Counted from the first letter of the stretch, positions 44,824 through 53,614 are shown. The stretch: DNA of 64,000 nt from Clostridia bacterium (GCA_017554615.1 JAFZHY010000002.1:62001-126000), one strand, 5' to 3'. Numbers and translations: made by a program. Notes: generated from the letters alone by a model not told the origin.

Positions 44824-45906
44824 TTATCCTCCAAGAAGAATGGCAAGAGATATTATAAATAAAAATGCAACGCTTATAACCACTGCGCCTATCATATTTA
44901 TTGTTATAGCAGAATTATCAAGAACTTTGGCAATCCTCTGGGCACCTACCGTCTGACTTACTGCTGAGAGAATATAAAACATTAAACTTATAAGAAAAAT
45001 CTTTACCAAAGGAATAAAGGCAACTATAACTATACCTGCAATTCCTGATAAGCCTGTTGCATTTTTTATAAGAATTATGGATGTGCCTACCGATTCTGCC
45101 CCCTCCGATATTGCACCGCCTACAACAGGAATAAAGTTGGCAACTGCAAACTTAGTTCCCTTAAGTGCTACGGTATCAAAAGAATGGGAAAGTATATTAT
45201 TGGCAGAAAGTATGGCAGTAAAAAGCGTTATAAGAAAAATTAAAGACCATTTTATAGTTTTTGCAATTAAAGATGATATCCTCTTAAAATTATCCTTATT
45301 TGTGATATTATCGGTTACATTAAGGGAGAAATTAAGCATTATAAGTGGAAATAATGCCTTTGTAATTATAAGTAATATAAACTGGGATAAGAAGATAACG
45401 GTAGGATGCATATTGGTATAGGATATAAATCTTCCCAGTGTAATCATCATAGAATACATAACAGGAACAATAACCTCACTCATAATAGTTATACTGTCTA
45501 TCGTTTCTTTACCCAAAGTTACTGCATCTAAAAAGGTATGCATTATTACTCCCGAGATTGCAAGATATGAAGCGATATTTGCCATATCACAAACTCCGTC
45601 ATCCTTTAAATTAAGGTTGGGAATCATACCCATTAAAAGAATGGGAATAACTAAAATTACTAAAGTTTTACCAACTCTTGCCGCTTCTTCTAAAATAATA
45701 TCCGCAATAATTTTTACTATGTTTTTCGCACTTGGGATTTCATTTTTTTCTAAAATTTCATTTTTAAAGTCCGAAACAGAAAACCCGCTTATATCTATAT
45801 TTTTAAGTTCGTCATCTATTATACTGTTTACATCTTCCATTGAATACGAAAAAGAACTAAAGATGAGAAGAATAAACAAAACAATAAGAAATATTTTCTT
45901 TAGCAT
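44824..45906 (-). CDS. spoIIIAE: Stage III sporulation protein AE
   Basis: 360 residues: an N-terminal signal-like helix, a short soluble part, then about seven to eight hydrophobic segments. FIPVVGGAISEGAESV and VCDMANIASYLAIS are family hallmarks. Likely the permease-like core of the feeding-tube complex. GGAGG before the ATG. Confidence 0.95.
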   Translation of the reverse strand: MLKKIFLIVLFILLIFSSFSYSMEDVNSIIDDELKNIDISGFSVSDFKNEILEKNEIPSAKNIVKIIADIILEEAARVGKTLVILVIPILLMGMIPNLNLKDDGVCDMANIASYLAISGVIMHTFLDAVTLGKETIDSITIMSEVIVPVMYSMMITLGRFISYTNMHPTVIFLSQFILLIITKALFPLIMLNFSLNVTDNITNKDNFKRISSLIAKTIKWSLIFLITLFTAILSANNILSHSFDTVALKGTKFAVANFIPVVGGAISEGAESVGTSIILIKNATGLSGIAGIVIVAFIPLVKIFLISLMFYILSAVSQTVGAQRIAKVLDNSAITINMIGAVVISVAFLFIISLAILLGG

Positions 45907-45924
45907 ATTTCCTCCGAAGGCTTT

Positions 45925-46311
45925 TTAAAATATGGAAACAATAAGTTCTGATAGAGAATTTATTACAGGCAGGGTTATTATAAAAATTATAATCTTTCCT
46001 GCAAGTTCCACCTTTTTACCCATAGCCGATTCGTTTGCATCGTAAAAAAGTGCTGATGTATATTCGCTTAAATATGCAATACCGATAATTTTTAAGATGG
46101 TTACAATATAATCAGGATTTATCCCTGACTTTTCCATAATACTGTTTATATTATCAAACACCAGAGTAAAAAAATCGGACAGGAAAATCAGTATTATAAC
46201 CGATGCTCCCACATTTATTGCCAGAGCGTATTCAGGGTGCTGTTTTTTAATAATACTGCTTAGAAAAACAGATATAACACCAACCATTATAACTTTTATA
46301 AGTATGTTCAT
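45925..46311 (-). CDS. spoIIIAD: Stage III sporulation protein AD
   Basis: 128 residues, four hydrophobic helices. YLSEYTSALFYDANESAMGKKVELAGKI is the recognisable family stretch (given in parts: YLSEYTSALF, DANESAMGKK). Starts 4 bases inside the spoIIIAC end. Confidence 0.93.
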   Translation of the reverse strand: MNILIKVIMVGVISVFLSSIIKKQHPEYALAINVGASVIILIFLSDFFTLVFDNINSIMEKSGINPDYIVTILKIIGIAYLSEYTSALFYDANESAMGKKVELAGKIIIFIITLPVINSLSELIVSIF

Positions 46312-46502
46312 AGTCCAAAAACATTCTTTATAGTATCAAATAAATTTGCAATAATATCAACCAACATATATAAGACCACCACAAGCCCTGCAAGAGTTGT
46401 AAGCATTGCCTGGTCTTCTCTTCCCGAACGCACAAGAAGTTGGTTAAGCACAGCAACTATTATTCCTATTGCTGCTATTTTAAATATTAAATCTACCTCC
46501 AT
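46308..46502 (-). CDS. spoIIIAC: Stage III sporulation protein AC
   Basis: 64 residues from ATG 46502 (GGAGG upstream), starting MEVDLIFKIAAIGI and containing LVRSGREDQAMLTTLAG, the family signature. Two membrane helices. A longer in-frame version to 46565 would overlap spoIIIAB and lacks a ribosome site. Confidence 0.95.
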   Translation of the reverse strand: MEVDLIFKIAAIGIIVAVLNQLLVRSGREDQAMLTTLAGLVVVLYMLVDIIANLFDTIKNVFGL

Positions 46503-46513
46503 TTTACCCTCCG

Positions 46514-47008
46514 TTATACAAAAATAATTACTGCGATAATAAAAAAGCACATTGTAAGAGTACACTTTGATTTCTGATTTTTCTCTTTGTTTTCCTTTGC
46601 TTCTTTTATAAGTAACAAAAGATTTTCTTTCTGGCAGTTAAGATTATTTATTTCGTTTAAGTTATGTGTACTGCCGATGCTTTTAAAAAAAGACAGGATA
46701 ATTTCTTTATCCTTTTTTAAAAGATAGGGGTCATCTATTTTAAGTTCATCATCTAAAAGCTCGTCTGAATAAAAAGAGTCAAGTTTTAAATAAAATTTTT
46801 TTATGTATCCGTTACTTTCAGATACAAGATGGCTTATTATTTCTTTAACAGGCATTTTTAAAAAACTTATTTTATTTACAGAATATAAAAAGTCCAAATA
46901 GAAAATTTCAAGAACTTCTACCCTTTTATCAAATCTCTTTTTTACCTCTAAAGTTGCACCTAACCCGCAAAAGAGAATAATAAGGCTTCCTAAAATTTTA
47001 AAGTTCAT
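46514..47008 (-). CDS. spoIIIAB: Stage III sporulation protein AB
   Basis: 164 residues: N-terminal helix, a soluble alpha-helical domain with NKISFLKMPVKEII, and a C-terminal membrane helix, a topology like GspF/type II secretion proteins. Its start lies 11 bases inside spoIIIAA. Confidence 0.92.
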   Translation of the reverse strand: MNFKILGSLIILFCGLGATLEVKKRFDKRVEVLEIFYLDFLYSVNKISFLKMPVKEIISHLVSESNGYIKKFYLKLDSFYSDELLDDELKIDDPYLLKKDKEIILSFFKSIGSTHNLNEINNLNCQKENLLLLIKEAKENKEKNQKSKCTLTMCFFIIAVIIFV

Positions 47009-47873
47009 AAAAATCGCCCCCTCTTATTTTAAATAATCGTAATTTAAAATTTTTATCAAGGAATACTATATTTTTAAAAACACCTTTAAATTCACCTATA
47101 TCTTCCATACTGTTTCCGTGAATGGTTGCAATTACATTAACTCCCCTTTTTGACGCATCCAAAATATTTAAAAAATCTTTTGGACCACCTATTTCATCGC
47201 ACACTACTACATCGGGGCTAAGACCTCTTATGGCATGGGAAAACCCGTCTTTTTTTAAATATCCTGACAATACAAAAGTTCTTTCCCCCACATCATTAGC
47301 ATTACTGCCCATAAACGATGCGGCTATTTCATCCCTTTCATCAATAAGCACAACTTTTATTCCTTTTGTTTTGGAAATAAGCCTTGTTAAATCTCTTAAA
47401 AGGGTTGTTTTGCCGCATTTCGGGGGAGAAACTATAAGCGTGTTTTCCACTCTTTCATTAAATAATTTTAAAAAAACTTCTTCCCCTGCTCCCATTATTT
47501 CATTGGCACATCGTATATTTAAAAAACTTATATTTTTTATATTTATAATGCCGTCTTTACCGTATACTGCTTCTCCTGAAATTCCTATTCTGTGCCCTCC
47601 GAAAACTGTTATATACCCCTGCTTTATTTTTTCATCGAATGCATAGAAAGAAGAGTCTGTGGCTTTTTTTAATATAAAATTTATATCAGAAGAAGTTGCC
47701 CGTATAACTTCTCCTTTATAATAAAGACAATATTCTTTATTTTTTGAATATACAAACACTCTTGAGTCTGATTTTATTCTTATTTCTTCAATTATTACAT
47801 CGCCGATATTTATTATGCCTTCTTTTATATTATCGGGTAAAATGCACAGAAGACTTTTTGTTCCTTTGTTCAC
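46998..47873 (-). CDS. spoIIIAA: Stage III sporulation protein AA (ATPase)
   Basis: 291 residues, GTG start with AGGTGA eight bases upstream. RecA-type ATPase related to secretion ATPases. The Walker A motif is SPPKCGKTTLLRDL (about 149-162), Walker B is VVLIDERDE, and VVCDEIGG follows. It energises the SpoIIIA-SpoIIQ channel. First gene of the operon; a sigma-E promoter is expected just upstream but no strong match was seen. Confidence 0.95.
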   Translation of the reverse strand: MNKGTKSLLCILPDNIKEGIINIGDVIIEEIRIKSDSRVFVYSKNKEYCLYYKGEVIRATSSDINFILKKATDSSFYAFDEKIKQGYITVFGGHRIGISGEAVYGKDGIINIKNISFLNIRCANEIMGAGEEVFLKLFNERVENTLIVSPPKCGKTTLLRDLTRLISKTKGIKVVLIDERDEIAASFMGSNANDVGERTFVLSGYLKKDGFSHAIRGLSPDVVVCDEIGGPKDFLNILDASKRGVNVIATIHGNSMEDIGEFKGVFKNIVFLDKNFKLRLFKIRGGDFYEL

Positions 47874-47926
47874 TTAAAATCACCTGTTTAAAATATACGA
47901 TGTGTTGTCCAACTTTAGAACAATTT

Positions 47927-47955
47927 TTGCATTTTTTAAAATTGTGTGTTATAAT
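47927..47955 (+). promoter_or_regulatory. rlmH promoter
   Basis: TTGCAT (47927-47932), 17 bp and TATAAT (47950-47955). The transcript leader then contains hairpin array 2. Confidence 0.65.
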
Positions 47956-47976
47956 GATTTTGTCAAAGAGAAAAAA

Positions 47977-48059
47977 GCGATATAAATTCCTAACGGAATT
48001 TGCGATATGTACTCTGTATGCGATATATCCTGACGGATGCGATATGTTGCCAGTGCAAC
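47977..48059 (+). repeat. Hairpin array 2 with GCGATAT spacers, upstream of rlmH
   Basis: Four copies of GCGATAT separate small palindromes: AAATTCC-taac-GGAATTT, a degenerate unit, ATCC-tgac-GGAT and GTTGC-cagt-GCAAC. The end GCAACGAGAAG abuts the rlmH ribosome site. Parts match array 1 upstream of nagA. Confidence 0.7.
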
Positions 48060-48076
48060 GAGAAGAGAGGAACAAT

Positions 48077-48556
48077 ATGCTTAAAATAAAAATAATATCA
48101 GTTGGAAAAGTTAAAAATAAAGACCTAAAAAAAGTTATAGAAGAATATGAAAAAAGGTTATCTAAATACTTAAAGTTGGAAATAATTGAGATAAATGATG
48201 TATTCGTATGCGAAAAACCCTCCCAGGCTGAAATTGATATGGTATTAAAAAAAGAGGCAAATGAAATTTTTAAAAAAATTGACTCAAAATCTTATATAGT
48301 ATCTATGTGCATTGAGGGTAAAAAGTTAAAATCGGAAGATTTGGCAGTTTGTTTATCGGATATAACTCATAAATATTCAGAGATTACTTTTATCATAGGA
48401 AGTTCTCACGGTATAAGCGATGAGATTAAAAAAATAAGCAATTTAAAACTTTCCATGTCGGATATGACATTTCCTCACAATATTGCAAAACTTATGCTTA
48501 CCGAACAAATATACAGGGCATTTAAAATTCTTTCAAATGAATCGTATCATAAATAA
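48077..48556 (+). CDS. rlmH: 23S rRNA (pseudouridine-1915-N3) methyltransferase
   Basis: 159 residues, the exact family length. SPOUT methyltransferase with FIIGSSHGISDEIK (SAM loop) and the C-terminal LSMSDMTFPHNIAKLMLTEQ followed by IYRA, where the last residues bind rRNA. GAGAGG precedes ATG 48077; upstream in-frame starts would translate the hairpin array. Confidence 0.97.
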   Translation: MLKIKIISVGKVKNKDLKKVIEEYEKRLSKYLKLEIIEINDVFVCEKPSQAEIDMVLKKEANEIFKKIDSKSYIVSMCIEGKKLKSEDLAVCLSDITHKYSEITFIIGSSHGISDEIKKISNLKLSMSDMTFPHNIAKLMLTEQIYRAFKILSNESYHK

Positions 48557-48592
48557 AAATATCTCTTTATATAATTATAAAGAGGTGATTTG

Positions 48593-48820
48593 ATGGATAC
48601 TTTCTTAGATTTGCAGAAAAAAGAGGTTATAAATGCTATTGACGGAACAAGATTAGGGTTTGTAAGCAATATTGATATTGACATTGAAAAAGGAATTGTT
48701 ACCGCTATACGAATCCCCTCTTCTTCTAAAGTTTTTAATCTGTTCGGAAAAACGGAAGACCATATTATAAATTGGGACAGAATTAAAAAAATCGGCGATG
48801 ACATTATACTTATAGACTAA
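48593..48820 (+). CDS. ylmC: YlmC/YmxH family PRC-barrel protein
   Basis: 75 residues. The pattern LQKKEVINAIDGTRLGFVSN followed by a beta-barrel ending WDRIKKIGDDIIL is that of YlmC/YmxH, PRC-barrel-like proteins found in spore formers. Function unknown. GAGGTGA before the ATG; lies 36 bases behind rlmH. Confidence 0.9.
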   Translation: MDTFLDLQKKEVINAIDGTRLGFVSNIDIDIEKGIVTAIRIPSSSKVFNLFGKTEDHIINWDRIKKIGDDIILID

Positions 48821-48834
48821 AAGGAGAAATACGA

Positions 48835-49479
48835 ATGAAAAAGGAAAATCTGTTTTTTGATTTAGACGGAACAATTATAGATTCTTCACAGGGAATTTTT
48901 AATTCTATAAAATATGTTGTAGACTCATATAATCTTAAAATGCCTGATAATAAAACTTTAAGTTCCTTTATAGGCCCTCCTCTTCACGATTCTTTTAAAA
49001 GAGTTTTTAATGTGGACTTTAAAACAAGTGATATGTATGTTTCAAAATACAGAGAATATTACAGTGAAAAAGGGCTTTTTGAATTTTCTCTTTATGATGG
49101 TCTTTTGGATGTATTTAAACTATTAGAAAAAAAATATACTCTTTTTATTACCACTTCAAAACCTACTCATTATGCTAAACTGATTTTAGATAAGGCTGAT
49201 GCTTTAAAATATTTTAAAGATGTTTCAGGAAGTTTTATGGGTAAGCCTGACAGTTCGAAAGAAGAAGTTGTAAACAATGTTATTTGTAAATACTCTTTAG
49301 ATAAAAACTTATGTGCATTAATAGGCGATACGCGTTTTGACGGTGAGGGTGCAAAAATATCAGGGGTTGACTTTTTCGGTGTAAGTTACGGGTTTGGAAG
49401 AGAAGAAGAATTAAAAGAATATAAGCCTGTTAAAATTTTTAAAACCACTAAGGAAATTTCAGATTATTTTTTGGGGTGA
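48835..49479 (+). CDS. HAD hydrolase, phosphoglycolate-phosphatase-like
   Basis: 214 residues. Motif I FFDLDGTIIDS (nucleophile Asp at residue 9), motif II FITTSKPT, and motif IV ALIGDTRFDGEGAKISG. The helical cap follows motif I, as in Gph/PpaX. The substrate is not determined. AAGGAG upstream. Last codons overlap the ribosome site of the DUF951 gene. Confidence 0.9.
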   Translation: MKKENLFFDLDGTIIDSSQGIFNSIKYVVDSYNLKMPDNKTLSSFIGPPLHDSFKRVFNVDFKTSDMYVSKYREYYSEKGLFEFSLYDGLLDVFKLLEKKYTLFITTSKPTHYAKLILDKADALKYFKDVSGSFMGKPDSSKEEVVNNVICKYSLDKNLCALIGDTRFDGEGAKISGVDFFGVSYGFGREEELKEYKPVKIFKTTKEISDYFLG

Positions 49480-49483
49480 AAAT

Positions 49484-49657
49484 ATGGATATTAAGATAAA
49501 CGATATTATTACACTAAGAAAAAAACACCCTTGCGGATGCGATAAATTTATTGTAAAAAGAACAGGAATGGATATTGGTATATCCTGCACAAAGTGCGGA
49601 CACTATACATTAGTTCCCAAAAACAAACTTATAAAAAATATAAAGAGTATTAATTAA
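49484..49657 (+). CDS. DUF951 family protein (57 aa)
   Basis: 57 residues starting 4 bases after the phosphatase stop, with GGGGTGA as ribosome site. The DUF951 layout is clear: DIITLRKKHPCG, a middle KRTGMDIGISC, then CTKCGHY, and a C-terminal LVPKNKL. The four Cys (C-x-C and C-x2-C) suggest metal binding. Function unknown. Confidence 0.92.
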   Translation: MDIKINDIITLRKKHPCGCDKFIVKRTGMDIGISCTKCGHYTLVPKNKLIKNIKSIN

Positions 49658-49684
49658 AGGCTATGTGAAAATCACATAGCCTTT
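49656..49684. terminator. Bidirectional terminator between DUF951 gene and 6S RNA
   Basis: AAAGGCTATGTGA (49656-49668) pairs with TCACATAGCCTTT (49672-49684). It terminates the rlmH-DUF951 run and probably also the leftward RNA. Confidence 0.85.
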
Positions 49685-49699
49685 TAAAATTTTAAAAAA

Positions 49700-49895
49700 T
49701 ATACCCACTTGTGCCGTTACAATCTTTATAATAACCTGCTCTCGCAGGTGGGTACTCGCCCGACGACATTACTGTTTCCCCTACAGCCATCTGCAAAAGC
49801 AGACAGGGGGCATACAAACCGAAGTCGGAGACAAAATTCCCTTATTATTATCAACGGTTAATATAACAGATTGATGACGGACACAGCAGGTATTT
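49700..49895 (-). ncRNA. ssrS: Probable 6S RNA
   Basis: A non-coding stretch of about 190 nt that folds into one long interrupted rod on the minus strand. The closing stem joins 49876-49892 with 49702-49718. AGATTG/CAATCT follows (49868-49873 with 49720-49725). On the 3' side of the central bubble is a small CCTGC/GCAGG hairpin (49735-49748) next to GAGTACCCACC. The apical part is GC-rich with CTCCGAC/GTCGGGCGAG pairing. This is the architecture of 6S RNA, the sigma-A RNA polymerase inhibitor. It lies 10 bases after the SLH gene; no clear promoter was seen. Confidence 0.7.
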
Positions 49896-49899
49896 ACTT

Positions 49900-50964
49900 C
49901 TATTTTTTAAGAAGCATAAGCTGATGGATAATTTTTGCCGCTTCTGCTCTTGTTGTAGTTAATTTTGGCTCAAACTTATTATTACCCATTCCGTGAATAA
50001 TATCCGCTTCCTGAAGTTCTTTTATTGCCCAAACGGAATAATATGAGCAGGAAGAATTATCTATAAAGTCAGTAGAATACTTTATGTCAGGAAGATTTAT
50101 ATCTGCTCTAAGAGAAGCTCTATATGCTATTGCACACATATCTTCTCTTGTTATATACACTCCATCTTCAAAAACATCTTCGTCATAAATGCCCTGAATA
50201 AGTGCATAAAACTCTGCAGCAGCAAGGTAAGAATAATACCACTTCCCTAACCCTTTTTGCCCGAACTCATTATCATACATAGTGTTTGTTGTTAAAAGCG
50301 CCTCAACTACCATTTTTAAAAATTCTTCTCTTGTAATAGGTTTATCAGGCTCGTATGTTTTTTCATAAACACCGTTTACAACACCTTTTTCATATAGATA
50401 TACTATGCTTTCTACTGCCCACGGATGAGTTGATATATCGTCAAACGGAAGTGGAGGTATTTCTATAACAGGTTCTTCCGGAGGTATAATCTCCTCTTCT
50501 ATAAAAATATCATCCATATCCTCTTCAATATCGTCTTCGTCATCCGAAGAATCATCATATATAAGTTTATCATGAAAGATAATCGTTTTAAAATTATACA
50601 TACAATCCGGAACTTTTCTATAATTTAGCATATATAATATTTCTTCCTGATATTCTAAATCAAATGCGACAAGCACAGAAATATGTGTCTCTTTCTGCAA
50701 AGCCTGTAAAAACACGGTAATAAAATATTCGTCAAGGTCCTGAGCATATATACTTTCCTGGAAACTGTTAACAACATTATCTATTGTGTCTACAAATGAT
50801 TTAACATATTCATCTTCTACACCTAAACGCGCCATTCTTAAAATAAAATCGTCTTCACTGGCACACATTAATTCATAAGCGGTCATTTCATCTGACAAAA
50901 CAGATAAAGGAAATAAGGAAATTAAAATTGATGTTAAAAGAATAAATGTAATAAATCTTTTCAT
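49900..50964 (-). CDS. Secreted S-layer-homology (SLH) protein
   Basis: 354 residues. Signal peptide (1-24), an N-terminal domain of unknown function (30-160), an acidic linker (DSSDDEDDIEEDMDD and following, about 160-185), then three SLH modules (about 190-354) with HPWAVESIVYLYEKGVV, YITREDMCAIAYRA and TTRAEAAKIIHQLM. SLH modules anchor proteins to secondary cell-wall polymer. The bound partner and the N-terminal role are unknown. Confidence 0.9.
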   Translation of the reverse strand: MKRFITFILLTSILISLFPLSVLSDEMTAYELMCASEDDFILRMARLGVEDEYVKSFVDTIDNVVNSFQESIYAQDLDEYFITVFLQALQKETHISVLVAFDLEYQEEILYMLNYRKVPDCMYNFKTIIFHDKLIYDDSSDDEDDIEEDMDDIFIEEEIIPPEEPVIEIPPLPFDDISTHPWAVESIVYLYEKGVVNGVYEKTYEPDKPITREEFLKMVVEALLTTNTMYDNEFGQKGLGKWYYSYLAAAEFYALIQGIYDEDVFEDGVYITREDMCAIAYRASLRADINLPDIKYSTDFIDNSSCSYYSVWAIKELQEADIIHGMGNNKFEPKLTTTRAEAAKIIHQLMLLKK

Positions 50965-51098
50965 TTTCCCCCTCCTTTTAAAATGTATAAAAATATAATT
51001 TTTATGTTTCTTTAATTATACAACATATTTTAAGAAAAATAAATAAATTTTTTTACTTTTTATAATAATATTATAAAACATTTTTATAAGGTGAATTT

Positions 51099-51776
51099 AT
51101 GATACTTGTTGTAAGAACTTTTATATTATACTTCACGGTAATTTTTTCGTTACGCTTTATGGGGAAAAAACAAATCGGTCAGTTAGAACCATCTGAACTT
51201 ACCGTTGCCATTATGATTTCTGAACTTGCTGCCGCGCCACTATCTGAAACCGATGTTCCTCTTTTACACGGAATTATTCCTGTTTTAATTCTTGCAGTGA
51301 TAGAAATACTTACCTCATCTCTTATTATAAAAAGCCTTTTTATAAGAAAAGCCATTACGGGAAAACCCGTTATAATAGTTGAAAAAGGAAGACTCATTGA
51401 AGAAAACTTAAGAAAAACAAGGTTTACAACAGATGATTTAATGGAGGAAATGAGATTAAGGGAAATAACTGACATTTCAGATATAGATTATGCAATTTTG
51501 GAAACCTGCGGACAGGTAAGTTTTATTATAAAAAAAGAAAAAACGCCTGTTACTTACAGCGATTTAAAAATTACTCCATCCGATGATTCTCTTACCTTTT
51601 CGGTTATAAATAAGGGGCATTTAAACAAAGAAAATCTGCAGGTTATAAAAAGAGACGAAAAATGGCTTTATAAAAAATTAAAAGAAAAAGGTTATAATGA
51701 TTATAATAATATTTTACTTCTTACTGCAAACCACAATGGGATAAAATTTATTCAAAAATGGGGGAAAAAGGAATGA
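51099..51776 (+). CDS. DUF421/YetF-type membrane protein
   Basis: 225 residues. Three N-terminal hydrophobic segments including LRFMGKKQIGQLEPSEL, the family signature, then the cytosolic DUF421 domain (GKPVIIVEKGRLIEENL, MEEMRLREI, DIDYAILETCGQ). Relatives include YrbG/YetF, some in spore or germination contexts. Function uncertain. Overlaps the next gene slightly. Confidence 0.9.
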   Translation: MILVVRTFILYFTVIFSLRFMGKKQIGQLEPSELTVAIMISELAAAPLSETDVPLLHGIIPVLILAVIEILTSSLIIKSLFIRKAITGKPVIIVEKGRLIEENLRKTRFTTDDLMEEMRLREITDISDIDYAILETCGQVSFIIKKEKTPVTYSDLKITPSDDSLTFSVINKGHLNKENLQVIKRDEKWLYKKLKEKGYNDYNNILLLTANHNGIKFIQKWGKKE

Positions 51777-52153
51777 AGATGGGAATTTTAGCAGCAATAT
51801 TATTAGTTATAATAATTATTTTTCTCATTTGGTTTTCCTGGTATTTTTCCTCATCATTTGAAGAAATAAGCACTTTAGTTAAGGAACTTGATAATCTTAT
51901 TCTTCAAGAAAATTATAAGGATGCATATACTAAGTTTTCTTATCTTAAAACAAAATGGAGGGAAAAAAGAAAAATATTAGGCTATCTTATTATAAAAAAC
52001 GAGCTTGACATTTTAGAAGAATATTTAGATGAAATAGAATGTTATTTTAAAGACGGATCGTTTGATGAGTATATCTTATCCAGCAATAAATTCTTACTGA
52101 ACTTAAAAAGATTAGAGGGCAAAAATAAGGTAAGTTTTGAAACTATTTTTTAG
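51773..52153 (+). CDS. DUF4363-like membrane protein
   Basis: About 126 residues: an N-terminal membrane helix followed by a helical domain with a KLKTKWREKRKILGYLI-like segment (here LKTKWREKRKILGYLI), as in DUF4363 proteins often next to DUF421 genes in Clostridia. The start may be 51773 or 51779; both have A/G-rich sites upstream. Confidence 0.75.
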   Translation: MKMGILAAILLVIIIIFLIWFSWYFSSSFEEISTLVKELDNLILQENYKDAYTKFSYLKTKWREKRKILGYLIIKNELDILEEYLDEIECYFKDGSFDEYILSSNKFLLNLKRLEGKNKVSFETIF

Positions 52154-52216
52154 AAGAACATATAATGTAGTATAAACTATGTGATAAAATATCACATTTT
52201 TGAAAAGAGGATTAAA

Positions 52217-52465
52217 ATGAAGTATTATATAGCAGTATTTTCTTCTATTACTTTTGCTAACAGAATAAAAAAGAAACTTGAAAATTCTCCGGGTTATATT
52301 ACTCTTATGCATACACCTATGCAACTTAGCGAAAAAGGTTGCTCTTATTCTTTAAGATTTAAAGAGGATAAATTGAACAGCGTTATTGAAACTGCAAAAA
52401 TGATGAATATAAAAATTGTTAGTATATATACCGAAGATAATAATAAGTATATTAAAATTCAATGA
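52217..52465 (+). CDS. DUF3343 protein (putative Se/S carrier-like)
   Basis: 82 residues. YYIAVFSSITFANRIKK near the start, then MHTPMQLSEKGCSYSLRF, whose Cys fits the DUF3343 conserved position. These proteins are proposed to carry sulfur or selenium. The start at 52217 follows AGAGG; an in-frame ATG earlier lacks a site. Its stop overlaps the cysteine desulfurase start (ATGA), so the two are translationally coupled. Confidence 0.85.
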   Translation: MKYYIAVFSSITFANRIKKKLENSPGYITLMHTPMQLSEKGCSYSLRFKEDKLNSVIETAKMMNIKIVSIYTEDNNKYIKIQ

Positions 52466-53589
52466 TTTATCTTGATAACGCGGCAACTACCAATAAAAAA
52501 CCGTGTGCAGTCTTAAAAGCTGTTATATCCGAACTTAAAAATAGCGCTAACCCCGGTAGGTCATCCCACTTTCTAGGTGTAAAATCACTTGATAAAATTT
52601 TAAAAACAAGGGAAATTCTTGCCCGTCTTTTTAAACTTTCACACCCTGAAAATTTCATTTTAACCCCTAATGCCACTTACGGTCTTAATTTTGTGATAAA
52701 AGGTTATTTAAAACCATACGACCATTGTATAACAACTTCTATGGAGCATAATTCGGTAATACGCCCTCTTAACTCTATAAAAAACCTTGATATAACTTTT
52801 GTAAGGGGAGATAAATTCGGTTTTATTTCTCCGGATAGTATAGTAGAGCACATTAAAGAGAACACAAAACTAATAATTATCAATCACGCTTCAAATGTCA
52901 ATGGTATTATTCAGGATGTTGAAACAATCGCAAAGAAAGTTGCACCTTTTAATATCCCCATTTTAATAGATGCTTCGCAGACCGCAGGTATTTTAGACAC
53001 AGACTGGAGCCTATTTTCTTTTATTGCTTTTCCAGGGCATAAAAGTCTTTACGGTCCTCAGGGAACAGGCGCAGTTTATATAAAGCCTGGAATGGAACTT
53101 GAAACCATAATAGAGGGCGGAACAGGAAGCAACTCACAACTTACAACCAACCCCTTAGAACTTCCTGACCGTTTTGAAAGTGGAACTTTAAATACTCCAG
53201 GGTTTTGCGGGTTATATGAAGGCGTAAACTTTATTTTAAATGAGGGAACCGATGCCATTTTAAAATATGAGCATTATCTTTGCTATAATCTTCTTTGCAA
53301 TCTTTATAATATGGAGAATATAACAGTATATTCCCCTTTTGATATAAATAAAATCAATAATACTATATGTTTTAATATAAATGGTAAAGACAGTTCAACG
53401 GTGGCTGAAATTTTAAACAGTAAATTTAACATTGCAACACGCCCTGGATTTCACTGTGCTTATCCTGCTCATGAAACACTGGGCACTAAAAATCAGGGCT
53501 CTGTCAGGGTAAGTGTTTCCTATTTTAATACTATATCTGAAATAAACTACTTTGTAGACTCTATATATAAAATAAGAACCTCTGTGTAA
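52462..53589 (+). CDS. Cysteine desulfurase family protein (class V aminotransferase)
   Basis: 375 residues. PLP lysine in FPGHKSLYGPQG (about residue 195), IDASQTAG with the cofactor Asp, and the persulfide Cys in RPGFHCAYPAHE. The pattern resembles the am_tr_V_EGTL group that often accompanies selenium-metabolism genes. The coupled DUF3343 gene supports transfer of S or Se. selD or yedE were not seen in this window. Confidence 0.92.
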   Translation: MIYLDNAATTNKKPCAVLKAVISELKNSANPGRSSHFLGVKSLDKILKTREILARLFKLSHPENFILTPNATYGLNFVIKGYLKPYDHCITTSMEHNSVIRPLNSIKNLDITFVRGDKFGFISPDSIVEHIKENTKLIIINHASNVNGIIQDVETIAKKVAPFNIPILIDASQTAGILDTDWSLFSFIAFPGHKSLYGPQGTGAVYIKPGMELETIIEGGTGSNSQLTTNPLELPDRFESGTLNTPGFCGLYEGVNFILNEGTDAILKYEHYLCYNLLCNLYNMENITVYSPFDINKINNTICFNINGKDSSTVAEILNSKFNIATRPGFHCAYPAHETLGTKNQGSVRVSVSYFNTISEINYFVDSIYKIRTSV

Positions 53590-53609
53590 TTTCTTACCCA
53601 GGGGTTCTT
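53574..53609 (+). terminator. Terminator after the cysteine desulfurase gene
   Basis: AAGAACCTCTG (53574-53584) and CAGGGGTTCTT (53599-53609), with one G-T pair, followed by T. Confidence 0.75.
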
Positions 53610-53614
53610 TAATT

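Noticed and set aside
47977-48059. CRISPR array
   Set aside because: The repeated part is only 7 bases and the segments between are short palindromes, not unique spacers; no cas gene is present.
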